A DNA stretch of 48,309 nt from Sphingomonadales bacterium (lineage in GTDB: Bacteria; Bacteroidota; Bacteroidia; Flavobacteriales_D; Crocinitomicaceae): NCBI GenBank assembly GCA_016872115.1, contig VHBC01000014.1, positions 1-48,309 of the forward strand, written 5' to 3'. This document shows positions 34,679 through 42,945 of this stretch, in pieces (positions within the stretch are counted from its first letter, which is position 1; each line of letters begins with the position of its first letter). The notes under the pieces are model-generated. The model was not told where the DNA came from, did no database searches, and was given only the letters and a program-made list of their open reading frames with translations. A program made the translations under genes and the position numbers.

Positions 34679-36262
34679 TTATTTGAACCAAATAATCAAA
34701 TAGTAGAAGATGGCCGCCAACAAACCACTTACTGGTATGGTGAGGATCCATGCCCAAAGTAGGTTGATAGTTACCCCCCAACGCACAGCGCTAAGGCGTT
34801 TGGTAGCGCCAACGCCAATAATTGAACCAGTAATGGTATGGGTTGTCGAAACAGGGATTCCAAACTGAGATACCGTAAACAGGGTAAGAGCTCCTGCGGT
34901 TTCGGCGCATACACCTTCCAGCGGTGTCACCTTGGTAATCTTAGTTCCCATGGTTTTGACAATCTTCCAACCACCCATTAAGGTTCCAATACCGATCATT
35001 AAGTAGCAACCAAAAGCCACCCAAAAAGGCATGGTATCAGAATGTACTTTTGTTTTTATTTTATGCCCTTCTCGTAATTCTCCGGTACTACCATCGATAT
35101 ACTCACTAAAAACACTTGCGTATTTATAGGTTGTATCAATTGTTTTATCCACAAAGATGGTGTCGTTAGTTTTAGCATCACAAAGCGCATCTCCAAAAGT
35201 ATAGATCTCGATTTTGTGCATTTCCTCGTCGATGGCTTTGAAGGTAGGCGCCCCTTGTGCTGAACTAATTGTTTTGCCTTCCACAGAATATAGGGAAGTT
35301 CCGGTAGCAGCATCGATGATTTCTTTGTGATCAATGTAGTATAACTGACCGTTAAGTTCTGCAACCTCTGGCTTAAACTTGTGTTTTTTACCTTCGGCAT
35401 CATCGAATTCAATTTGCATGAGCTCCGTGATTTGTAAATCTTTTGGTACGGGTTTGTCGAGTTTACCCTCACGGCCCATGTTGCCATAAACAAGTAGCGC
35501 AGCGCAAATAATTCCCATTACTTTCTGAGAATCTGCTCCACCATGTCCAAGAGAAAACGCTGCTGATGAAAGCAACTGCAATTTCTTGTGCATATTGGCT
35601 TCTTTGAGTGCAGATGGTTTTCTGCTTCCATGTGCAATTTCAAACCATATGTAGACAAGAATGAATACAGCAATCATACCTTCAACGATATACATCATGA
35701 TGGGCTTCATATCAATGTACTCAATCATGTATTCCATTACGGCAATTGTAATTCCAGAGAGGGTTAGGATAACGAGCATTTTTTTCCAAAAAGAACGCAA
35801 TATCGTGACAACCGCAATGAGGTAAGCGATAAATCCACCAATAATAGGAGCCAAGAAAATAAACATGACGACTTTGAGAATTTCGCCACTTTCAATCACG
35901 CCAAAACCCGCATGTGCAACAGCTGCACCTGCAAAGCCTCCGATTAAGGTGTGTGAAGAGGAAGATGGAATACCTAACCACCAAGTGAGTAGATTCCAAA
36001 ATGTAGCAGCAAGAAGCCCAGCCAATATAACCCAAAGATCAATTGCACCATTATCTACGGTTTTGGCGACAGTATTACCGACGCTCATGTCAAATACCCA
36101 GAATGCAACAACATTAAACAGGGCTGCCCATAATACGGCTTGAAAAGGCGTCAATACTTTTGTAGATACAACCGTTGCGATAGAGTTGGCAGCATCGTGA
36201 AAGCCATTAACAAGGTCAAATAGCAATGCGATGCCAATGACGATAAGTAATAAAGTAAACAT
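34679..36262 (-). CDS. PiT-family inorganic phosphate transporter with a soluble insertion
   Basis: 527 residues, polytopic. PiT signatures: FDLVNGFHDAANSIATVVSTK (about 15-35), the central SLGHGGADSQKVMGII (about 237-252) and VSTTHTITGSIIGVG near the C-terminus. PiT proteins import phosphate, often as a metal-phosphate complex, driven by H+ or Na+. Two odd points: residues about 262-410 form a hydrophilic insert of roughly 130-150 residues (beta-like, Lys/Asp/Thr-rich) between membrane parts, and the central motif has Ala where Asn is usual (GGAD instead of G-x-ND). It follows the DUF47 gene by 20 bp. Confidence 0.92.
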   Translation of the reverse strand: MFTLLLIVIGIALLFDLVNGFHDAANSIATVVSTKVLTPFQAVLWAALFNVVAFWVFDMSVGNTVAKTVDNGAIDLWVILAGLLAATFWNLLTWWLGIPSSSSHTLIGGFAGAAVAHAGFGVIESGEILKVVMFIFLAPIIGGFIAYLIAVVTILRSFWKKMLVILTLSGITIAVMEYMIEYIDMKPIMMYIVEGMIAVFILVYIWFEIAHGSRKPSALKEANMHKKLQLLSSAAFSLGHGGADSQKVMGIICAALLVYGNMGREGKLDKPVPKDLQITELMQIEFDDAEGKKHKFKPEVAELNGQLYYIDHKEIIDAATGTSLYSVEGKTISSAQGAPTFKAIDEEMHKIEIYTFGDALCDAKTNDTIFVDKTIDTTYKYASVFSEYIDGSTGELREGHKIKTKVHSDTMPFWVAFGCYLMIGIGTLMGGWKIVKTMGTKITKVTPLEGVCAETAGALTLFTVSQFGIPVSTTHTITGSIIGVGATKRLSAVRWGVTINLLWAWILTIPVSGLLAAIFYYLIIWFK

Positions 36263-36282
36263 TAGAATGTTTTTAGGTTAGG

Positions 36283-36927
36283 TTATGCGTATTTGACCAC
36301 AATAGATTCAATCACGTTTCCTGCGTCTTCACATTTGTCTGTGGCAGTTTCCATGACCATATAAAGTTCGCGACGCTTGATGAGTTCTTTTGCGTCAACA
36401 TCTGAGTTAAATAGTTGCTCGATACTCATATCAAAAATATTGTCGGCGTTGTTTTCGATGCTGTTGATTTTAATAACGCACTCAATGATTTTTTGCGTGT
36501 TTTTGAGGTTGCGAAGTTCCATTACTGCCGCTTTTACAGCTATGACGGCGTCGTTGATAGCTGCTGCAGTTTTCTGAATACCTTGATCTGCAATAGGGTC
36601 GATTTTGTAGAAGTTGATTTTTTTGCCTGATGCGTAAATGTAATCAGCGATGTCGTCTAATGCTGATGCCAGTGCATGGATATCTTCACGATCAAATGGC
36701 GTGATGAAGTTTTTACCTAATTCGATAAAAATTTGATGGGTAATATTATCGTTTTGGTGTTCGATATCACGCATCTCCTCAATGAGGGCTGCACGTTTGT
36801 TGAAATCGGACTCATGCACAACTTGTTGTAATTTCTGTGCGATGCGCTCGAGGTTATTACTAGCGTCTTCGAATAATGAATAAAACACCTTGTCTTTTGG
36901 AAGAAAATAACTTAAAATACCAGCCAT
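36283..36927 (-). CDS. DUF47 (PhoU-like) protein, PiT partner
   Basis: 214 residues, all-helical, no signal peptide. The DUF47/PhoU-like pattern is clear: FYSLFEDASNNLERIAQKLQ, RAALIEEMRDIEHQNDNITHQIFIELGKNFITPFDREDIHALASALDDIADYI and the ending RRELYMVMETATDKCEDAGNVIESIVVKYA with acidic, metal-binding ExxxD type positions. In this phylum it is nearly always paired with PiT and is thought to regulate it. TACATTTG (36947-36954) is a likely -7 box. Confidence 0.93.
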   Translation of the reverse strand: MAGILSYFLPKDKVFYSLFEDASNNLERIAQKLQQVVHESDFNKRAALIEEMRDIEHQNDNITHQIFIELGKNFITPFDREDIHALASALDDIADYIYASGKKINFYKIDPIADQGIQKTAAAINDAVIAVKAAVMELRNLKNTQKIIECVIKINSIENNADNIFDMSIEQLFNSDVDAKELIKRRELYMVMETATDKCEDAGNVIESIVVKYA

Positions 36928-36946
36928 AATTATTGTTTTTATTGGG

Positions 36947-36954
36947 CAAATGTA
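36947..36954 (-). promoter_or_regulatory. -7 element TACATTTG of DUF47-PiT
   Basis: TAnnTTTG on the minus strand, 19 nt before the start of DUF47. Confidence 0.5.
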
Positions 36955-36990
36955 TGCTTATCAGGGGTGTTCTTAAAGCAAAGTACATTT

Positions 36991-37013
36991 TGTTAACGTA
37001 AACATAACATAAC
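36991..37013. promoter_or_regulatory. Operator-like motif 1 in phosphate-gene spacer
   Basis: TGTTAACGTAAACATAACAT lies about 37-59 bp upstream of the DUF47 -7 box. It shares TGTTAAC and AAACAT with motif 2. The location suits an activator such as a PhoB-type regulator, but identity is not established. Confidence 0.4.
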
Positions 37014-37073
37014 TATTTGGAAAGTTTTCCGTGAAAATGAGGCAACGGTAGGTCATGTACATTCAATTCTTTA

Positions 37074-37093
37074 AATGTTAACAAAACATTAAG
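37074..37093. promoter_or_regulatory. Operator-like motif 2 in phosphate-gene spacer
   Basis: AATGTT-AACAA-AACATT is an inverted repeat sharing TGTTAAC and AAACAT with motif 1. It lies about 58-76 bp before the porin -7 box. Confidence 0.4.
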
Positions 37094-37150
37094 TAGATTA
37101 TTTAAAAGTTAAATGAAAATAAAGCCAATATGAACTCAACATGAAGGAAC

Positions 37151-37158
37151 TAATTTTG
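37151..37158 (+). promoter_or_regulatory. -7 element TAATTTTG of porin gene
   Basis: Matches TAnnTTTG, 24 nt before the porin ATG. Confidence 0.5.
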
Positions 37159-37182
37159 GTCCCGAATTAAAATCCATGAATA

Positions 37183-38391
37183 ATGACCAAAATTTATTTA
37201 TTACTACTCGGAATAACATTGTCGACTGCTGTCAATGCGCAGCAACCTACTGATACAGTTAAATCGAAAGTAGCAACCCCAACTAAGAAATGGTACGAGA
37301 GCATACAACTTCGGGGCTACATGCAAGTACGTTATAATGGCCTGTTACAAACAAATGAAGACCTCGAATGTGAACAATGCGACAAAAGTTGGGGTGGCGA
37401 CAACGACTTCTTTATTCGTCGTATGCGTCTCATTTTCTTTGGTCAAGTGAGTCCGCGCGTTTATTTCTATGTGCAGCCAGATTTCGCCAGTTCTACTTCT
37501 GCTACTTCTCTGCACTTCGGACAACTACGCGATGCCTATTTTGATGTTGGTTTAGACGAAAAAAATGAATTTCGTTTTAGAATCGGGCAATCCAAGGTTC
37601 CGTACGGCTTTGAGAACATGCAGTCTTCGCAAAATCGATTACCTCTAGACCGTGCCGACGCTATGAACAGCGCCGTTACAAATGAACGCGATCTTGGTGT
37701 TTTCTTTTATTGGGCACCTGCAAAAACGCGTAAATTGTTTTCTTCTTTGGTAAGCGAAGGCTTGAAAGGATCTGGGGATTACGGCGTATTAGGAATCGGC
37801 GTTTACAACGGACAAACAGCCAACAGGCCTGAACTTAATGCGAATAAACATTTAGTGGCACGCGCGTCATATCCTTTTCAATATAAAAACCAAGTGATTG
37901 AAGCAGGTATTCAAGCCTACCAAGGACAATTTACACTTTTATCTACTACCTCAGGAGTAGCAACGCTTACCGATAAATTATACACAGACGAGCGCGTTGG
38001 CGCCACCTTTGTATTATATCCAAAACCTTTTGGGATATTGGCTGAGTACAATATTGGTCGTGGACCGGAATACGATAAATTCACCAATTCGATCATCGAA
38101 GCTCCACTCAAAGGCGGGTTTATTACAGCGAGTTATAAATTAGACTTCAAAGGCCAAACACTTATTCCTTTTAGTCGCTACCAGTATTACGATGGTGGTA
38201 AAAAACATGAGCTAGATGCCCGAAGTTATGAAGTGAAGGAATTGGAAATCGGTGCCGAATGGCAACCAAATAAAAACTTTGAATTGGTGGTAATGTATAC
38301 GATGTCAGCAAGGCGCTTTGAAGACGCTGTCAATCCAACCAATTTCCAAAGAGGAAATTTATTGAGAATTCAGGCGCAAGTGAATTTTTAA
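37183..38391 (+). CDS. Phosphate-selective porin O/P (OprP/OprO family)
   Basis: 402 residues. Signal peptide (MTKIYLLLLGITLSTAVNAQ), then alternating beta-strand pattern throughout, with family marks IQLRGYMQVRYNGL, DNDFFIRRMRLIFFGQVSPRVYFYVQPDFA, LRDAYFDVGLDEKNEFRFRIGQSKVPYGFENMQSSQNRLPLDRADAMN and a C-terminal Phe after the last strand. It is an outer-membrane beta-barrel for phosphate or polyphosphate uptake, and its divergent position next to DUF47-PiT fits a phosphate regulon. The Arg-rich stretch RRMRL is reminiscent of the anion pore lining, but that is inference. Confidence 0.92.
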   Translation: MTKIYLLLLGITLSTAVNAQQPTDTVKSKVATPTKKWYESIQLRGYMQVRYNGLLQTNEDLECEQCDKSWGGDNDFFIRRMRLIFFGQVSPRVYFYVQPDFASSTSATSLHFGQLRDAYFDVGLDEKNEFRFRIGQSKVPYGFENMQSSQNRLPLDRADAMNSAVTNERDLGVFFYWAPAKTRKLFSSLVSEGLKGSGDYGVLGIGVYNGQTANRPELNANKHLVARASYPFQYKNQVIEAGIQAYQGQFTLLSTTSGVATLTDKLYTDERVGATFVLYPKPFGILAEYNIGRGPEYDKFTNSIIEAPLKGGFITASYKLDFKGQTLIPFSRYQYYDGGKKHELDARSYEVKELEIGAEWQPNKNFELVVMYTMSARRFEDAVNPTNFQRGNLLRIQAQVNF

Positions 38392-38412
38392 TTTACTCGA
38401 AGATACCCATAC

Positions 38413-38445
38413 AAAAAAGGGAGGCCCGCAGGGCCGCCCTTTTTT
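38413..38445. terminator. Bidirectional terminator between porin and SOD genes
   Basis: 15-bp stem (38413-38427 with 38431-38445) of AAAAAAGGGAGGCCC and its near-complement, one mismatch, loop GCA, T-runs on both strands. It serves the convergent genes. Confidence 0.85.
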
Positions 38446-38465
38446 ATTTTAAATAAACTTAAATC

Positions 38466-39065
38466 TTACTTTGCAGCTGCAAATTTGGCCGCAACTACTT
38501 CCCAGTTGATGACATTGAAAAATGCGTTGATGTAGTCTGGGCGACGGTTTTGGTAGTTGAGGTAATAAGCGTGTTCCCAAACGTCCAAGCAAAGAATTGG
38601 CGTACCATTGCAGCCTTCGCCCATTAGTGGGTTGTCTTGGTTGGCAGTGGAGCAAATTTCAAGTGCGCCGTTGCTTACACACAGCCAAACCCAACCAGAG
38701 CCAAAACGCGTGGTGGCGGCTTTGGCAAATTCGTCTTTGAACGCTTCAAATGAGCCAAAGGTTGAATCGATAGCTGTGGCTAATTCACCGCTTGGATTAC
38801 CACCTGCGTTTGGCGCCATGATTTCCCAGAATAGGTTGTGATTCCAAAAACCACCACCGTTGTTGCGTACAGCTGGTTTGTCTTTGCAAACTTTAAGGAT
38901 CTCTTCAATAGACATGCTTTCCATTTCGGTACCAGCAATTGCATTGTTGAGGTTAGTGGTATATGCTTGGTGGTGCTTGCTGTGATGGATTTCCATAGTG
39001 CGCGCATCGATATGCGGCTCTAGTGCCGTGTAGGCATAAGGTAAATTTGGAAGTTCAAAAGCCAT
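38466..39065 (-). CDS. sodA: Superoxide dismutase, Mn-type, cytosolic
   Basis: 199 residues, no signal peptide. Ligand motifs: [13 protein letters not shown] (His), [13 protein letters not shown] (His), [19 protein letters not shown] (Asp, His). Gly-Gly before FWNH and Gln in STANQDNP favour Mn use; cambialistic use remains possible. It converts superoxide to H2O2 in the cytosol. Convergent with the porin and divergent from ygiQ. The exported SOD at 18621-19643 is a clear paralogue. Confidence 0.95.
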   Translation of the reverse strand: MAFELPNLPYAYTALEPHIDARTMEIHHSKHHQAYTTNLNNAIAGTEMESMSIEEILKVCKDKPAVRNNGGGFWNHNLFWEIMAPNAGGNPSGELATAIDSTFGSFEAFKDEFAKAATTRFGSGWVWLCVSNGALEICSTANQDNPLMGEGCNGTPILCLDVWEHAYYLNYQNRRPDYINAFFNVINWEVVAAKFAAAK

Positions 39066-39147
39066 TTTGATCTTATTTTTAAAGGTGAATATTGTTTGAT
39101 TTCTACTACAAAATTACAACAAAATTCACCACGCATTGTTCTTGGTG

Positions 39148-39155
39148 TATCTTTG
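39148..39155 (+). promoter_or_regulatory. -7 element TATCTTTG of ygiQ
   Basis: Perfect consensus, 4 nt (TACC) before the ATG at 39160, suggesting a leaderless transcript. Confidence 0.55.
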
Positions 39156-39159
39156 TACC

Positions 39160-41052
39160 ATGAACCCAGAGCGTCCGATTTCCGATTGGTTACCATTGTC
39201 TTTAAAAGAGGCAGAAAAACGAGGTTGGGAGGCCTTTGATGTCATTCTCATTTCCGGCGACGCCTACGTAGACCACCCGAGCTTTGGCACGGCTGTCATT
39301 GGCCGCATTATCGAAAGTGAAGGATTTAAAATTGGTATCGTTGCGCAGCCCAATTGGCAAGACGACCTCCGCGATTTCAAAAAACTTGGTAAGCCAAAGT
39401 ACTTTTTTGGCGTAACCGCCGGCTGCATGGACTCCATGGTAAATCACTACACTGCCAACAAACGCTTGCGCTCTACCGATGCCTACACGGCAGGTGGGCA
39501 GGCCGGTTTTAGACCCGACTACGCCAGTATTGTCTACAGCAACATCCTCAAAGAAATTTACCCCGATGTACCAGTCTTACTTGGCGGCATCGAGGCTTCT
39601 TTGCGCCGTGTCACCCACTACGACTACTGGAAAGACCAACTTATGCCATCCATATTAGTTGACGCCAAAGCTGACTTACTGGTGTACGGAATGGGTGAAC
39701 AACCTTTGCGCACCTTACTTCGTTTACTGAAGCGCGGTGTTCCTTTCGAACAAGCCAAGACCATCAATCAGGTGGCCTTCCTACAAGATGCACAACTCGA
39801 ACTTCCTAAAAATAAAAATTGGGAAACTATTGAGTTAGCTAGCCACGAAGTCTGTTTACAATACAAACTCAAGTACGCCGCCAATTTTAAGGTGGTAGAG
39901 GTTGAGTCTAACAAATGGGCCGCCAACCGCATTATACAGCAAGTAGGTAAACAAACGCTTGTTATCAATCCGCCATTCAAGACCATGACCGAAAAAGAGA
40001 TGGATGGCTCGTATGATTTGCCCTACACGCGTTTACCCCATCCCAAATACAAAAAACGCGGCGCCATACCTGCCTACGACATGATCAAGTTCTCGGTCAA
40101 TACCCATCGCGGCTGTTTTGGAGGTTGCAGTTTTTGCACGATTTCAGCCCACCAAGGAAAATTCATTGCTTCTCGCAGTGAAAAATCGATACTCAAGGAA
40201 GTAGAGGAATTGACCAAACACCCAGAATTTAAAGGGTATTTATCCGATATCGGAGGCCCCTCAGCCAACATGTATCGCATGAAAGGCAAGGACGAAGCTA
40301 TTTGCGCTAAATGTGTCTCACCGAGCTGTATTCATCCTGTTATTTGTCATAACCTCGATACCTCACACAAACAAATGACCGAGCTTTATCGCAAAATTGA
40401 TAAATTCCCTGGCGTCAAAAAAGCCTTTGTTGGTTCTGGTATTCGCTACGACCTACTTGTCGATGATTTTAACAAGAACAACGAAGACGGTAACCATGAC
40501 GAATACATCGAGCAGGTCATTACCCGCCATGTATCGGGCCGCTTGAAGGTAGCTCCAGAGCACACCTCAGATGCGACGCTCAAAATTATGCGCAAGCCTT
40601 CGTTTCAATATTTTCATAAGTTCAAAGAGAAATACGACCGCTTGTCTGCTAAGCACGGGCTCAAACAACAACTCATTCCGTATTTTATATCCTCACATCC
40701 TGGCTGCGAGGAAATGGATATGGCTAACTTGGCTGCAGAAACCAAAGAAATGGGTTTTCAGCTCGAACAAGTTCAAGATTTTACGCCTACACCCATGACA
40801 GTAGCAGAAGTCATTTATTATACAGGCGTTCACCCTTATACCCTAAAGCCAGTTAAAACAGTCAAAACCCGAGAAGAAAAGCTCAACCAAAACCGCTATT
40901 TTTTCTGGTATAAAAAGGAAAACAAAGACTGGATCCGTCAACGCCTACAAAAGGCAAAGCGTCCAGATTTGCTCGAAAAACTGCTCGAAAGTTCGCAGAC
41001 CAAAGATGCACAAGTGCCTAAATGGCTTTCGGAAAAAAGAAAAAAACGTTGA
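39160..41052 (+). CDS. ygiQ: YgiQ-family radical SAM protein
   Basis: 630 residues from the ATG at 39160; the eight upstream codons cross the promoter box. N-terminal YgiQ domain (DWLPLSLKEAEKRGWEAFDVILISGDAYVDHPSFG), then a radical SAM core with the iron-sulfur motif RGCFGGCSFC (Cys-x3-Cys-x2-Cys, about residue 325), then GGPSANMYRM, RLKVAPEHTSD and a C-terminal DUF3362-like region (QVQDFTPTPMTVAEVIYYTG). Family function is unknown. Monocistronic. Confidence 0.93.
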   Translation: MNPERPISDWLPLSLKEAEKRGWEAFDVILISGDAYVDHPSFGTAVIGRIIESEGFKIGIVAQPNWQDDLRDFKKLGKPKYFFGVTAGCMDSMVNHYTANKRLRSTDAYTAGGQAGFRPDYASIVYSNILKEIYPDVPVLLGGIEASLRRVTHYDYWKDQLMPSILVDAKADLLVYGMGEQPLRTLLRLLKRGVPFEQAKTINQVAFLQDAQLELPKNKNWETIELASHEVCLQYKLKYAANFKVVEVESNKWAANRIIQQVGKQTLVINPPFKTMTEKEMDGSYDLPYTRLPHPKYKKRGAIPAYDMIKFSVNTHRGCFGGCSFCTISAHQGKFIASRSEKSILKEVEELTKHPEFKGYLSDIGGPSANMYRMKGKDEAICAKCVSPSCIHPVICHNLDTSHKQMTELYRKIDKFPGVKKAFVGSGIRYDLLVDDFNKNNEDGNHDEYIEQVITRHVSGRLKVAPEHTSDATLKIMRKPSFQYFHKFKEKYDRLSAKHGLKQQLIPYFISSHPGCEEMDMANLAAETKEMGFQLEQVQDFTPTPMTVAEVIYYTGVHPYTLKPVKTVKTREEKLNQNRYFFWYKKENKDWIRQRLQKAKRPDLLEKLLESSQTKDAQVPKWLSEKRKKR

Positions 41053-41114
41053 GCATACAACTAATTTTTACTACATCCGTTTATATTACGTGTTTAAAAA
41101 CATAAAGAGTACAC

Positions 41115-42008
41115 ATGAAGAATTTACTTGCATCAACCTTTTTACTGCTACCTACTTATTTTCTTGCTCAAGAACTAACTGAAACCCCATCAGAAGAAAC
41201 TTACCAAGAGGTCATTCCTTCTTTTTCTTCAACCAGAGTAATTAACGGCCATTCTGTTGAAACACTCAGTAAAGGCACCTACGAATTTCGCATAGAACAC
41301 CGTTTTGGCGATATCGCCGGCGTCAATGGCGGTATACAAAATATGTTTGGGTTCGATAACTTATCCGATATGCGCATCGCTTTAGAATACGGCATCACCG
41401 ATCAGCTTATGGTTGGTTTTGGCCGTGCCAAGGGCACAGGCGCTCCTTATCGTTCATTAGTAGACGGCTTTGTCAAGTACAAGGCAGTAGGCCAAGAAGA
41501 AAATAAATCGCCAATTTCAATTACTGCAGTAGCGGGCTCAAGTTTTACATACATGACAGCTTCGCCAGATGAAGGTTTGGTCACCCACTTTCCAAAAGTA
41601 GCACATCGGCTCAATTATTTTGCACAAGTCAATGTGGCGCATCATTTTGGAGATCGAGGCGCTATTCAGATCTCACCAACTTTGGTACACCGAAACTATG
41701 TTGCCAACACCGACCAAAACGATCTTTTTGCGCTTGGTGTAGCGGGTCGTCTCAGACTTACTTCGCGCTTCGCGCTTGTCGGAGAATACTATTACTGTTT
41801 TAACGACCCTCAATTTCGTCAATCCGGGTTCACTAATAGCGGAGCCATTGCCCTTGAGTGGTTTACCTTTGGCCATAATTTTACCATCAATATCACCAAT
41901 TCAGGTGGTATCGGCGAGACCCAATTTATTCCATTCAATACCGAACAATGGCAAAAAGGTCAATTTCGGCTTGGCTTTACTGTTGGCAGGAAATTTGTTA
42001 TCGAATAA
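41115..42008 (+). CDS. DUF5777-family outer-membrane beta-barrel protein
   Basis: 297 residues. Signal peptide (MKNLLASTFLLLPTYFLAQ), acidic linker (ETPSEETYQEV), then the family pattern FSSTRVINGHSVETLSKGTYEFRIEHRFGDI, GFDNLSDMRIALEYGITDQLMVGFGRAKG and SRFALVGEYYY with a beta-barrel strand rhythm. It ends in aromatic/basic FTVGRKFVIE. Function unknown. It leads a four-gene same-strand cluster with YceI and two CxxCH proteins, which points to a redox- or haem-linked envelope role (inference). Confidence 0.85.
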   Translation: MKNLLASTFLLLPTYFLAQELTETPSEETYQEVIPSFSSTRVINGHSVETLSKGTYEFRIEHRFGDIAGVNGGIQNMFGFDNLSDMRIALEYGITDQLMVGFGRAKGTGAPYRSLVDGFVKYKAVGQEENKSPISITAVAGSSFTYMTASPDEGLVTHFPKVAHRLNYFAQVNVAHHFGDRGAIQISPTLVHRNYVANTDQNDLFALGVAGRLRLTSRFALVGEYYYCFNDPQFRQSGFTNSGAIALEWFTFGHNFTINITNSGGIGETQFIPFNTEQWQKGQFRLGFTVGRKFVIE

Positions 42009-42031
42009 AACACCAAATAAAATAACGGCAT

Positions 42032-42571
42032 ATGAAAACTAGAAATTATCTCCTCTCCTTTTTTGCACTGCTCGGTTTAACTGCATTTACGCTTGTCGCA
42101 CTCGAGCATTACGTTGTCACTAAGGATTTCAGTATCGAATTCAAAAGCAAGGACCCTTCAGGCTCGTTTAAAATCATGGAAGGCGAAATCGATTTTGACG
42201 AGAAAGACCTCTCCAATGCCAATTTTGATTTTAAAATTGATATCCGCTCAATTTCTACAGGAAACGGCATGATGACTAAAAAAGCACAAACTGCCGAATG
42301 GTTTGATACCGCAAAATACCCATATGCTAAATTTAAATCTACGAAAGTGGAGAAAAAGGAGGGCAGCACATACAACATCAACGGCAACCTGACAATAAAA
42401 GGAATTACCAAAGCCGTAACTGTTCCTGCTACCTATTCAAAAGCAAATGGCAAAGTCATTTTTAAGGGGACTTTCTACGTGAATCGTATGGATTTTAAAG
42501 TCGGTAAGAAAAGTGATGCTGTTCCGGATCAAATGAAGGTGAATTTTGAAATCCCTGCTCAAGGCAAATAA
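42032..42571 (+). CDS. YceI-family lipid-binding lipocalin-like protein
   Basis: 179 residues. N-terminal signal peptide or anchor (YLLSFFALLGLTAFTLVAL). The YceI pattern is clear: SIEFKSKDPSGSFKIMEGEIDFDEKDLSNANFDFKIDIRSISTGN, MMTKKAQTAEWFDTAKYPYAKFKST, NINGNLTIKGITKAVTVPATYS, VNRMDFKVGKKSDAVPDQMKVNFEI. YceI proteins bind isoprenoid or fatty amide ligands in a beta-barrel in the periplasm and are often encoded with cytochromes. It starts 23 bp after the DUF5777 stop. Confidence 0.93.
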   Translation: MKTRNYLLSFFALLGLTAFTLVALEHYVVTKDFSIEFKSKDPSGSFKIMEGEIDFDEKDLSNANFDFKIDIRSISTGNGMMTKKAQTAEWFDTAKYPYAKFKSTKVEKKEGSTYNINGNLTIKGITKAVTVPATYSKANGKVIFKGTFYVNRMDFKVGKKSDAVPDQMKVNFEIPAQGK

Positions 42572-42578
42572 GAAAGTC

Positions 42579-42923
42579 ATGAAGCATTTCTTTTTCATAT
42601 TTACCCTCGGAAGCATGCTGCTTTTCTCTTGTACAAGAGATAAAATCACGCCAATAGACCAACAATGCAATTCCACCATTTCATTTGCAAATGAAGTCCT
42701 TCCTATAATGGAAGCCAACTGTGTGAGCTGTCATCAGCCGGGTAATGTTTCTGGAGGCTATGACCTCAGCACTTACAATGCTATATCGGAAAATGCCAAT
42801 GCCATCATTGGTTCCATGAAAGCAAATGGCTACCAGTTGATGCCAATTGGAGGCCCCGCCTTGCCCGACAGCACCATTCAAAAAATATCATGTTGGATCA
42901 GTCAAGGAAAACAAGACAACTAA
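42579..42923 (+). CDS. Small c-type-haem lipoprotein (one CxxCH)
   Basis: 114 residues from the ATG at 42579; 11 upstream codons overlap yceI and precede a perfect signal. Lipobox MLLFSC (Cys about 18). One haem-attachment motif, CVSCHQPG (about 50-57), within VLPIMEANCVSCH, with candidate distal Met in SMKANGYQLMPIGG. The ending TIQKISCWISQGKQDN is the pattern of c-type cytochrome modules seen in Bacteroidota and Planctomycetes. Likely an electron carrier tethered in the envelope. It is 7 bp from the yceI stop. Confidence 0.85.
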   Translation: MKHFFFIFTLGSMLLFSCTRDKITPIDQQCNSTISFANEVLPIMEANCVSCHQPGNVSGGYDLSTYNAISENANAIIGSMKANGYQLMPIGGPALPDSTIQKISCWISQGKQDN

Positions 42924-42945
42924 ATACAAAATTGAATTTTTAAAC

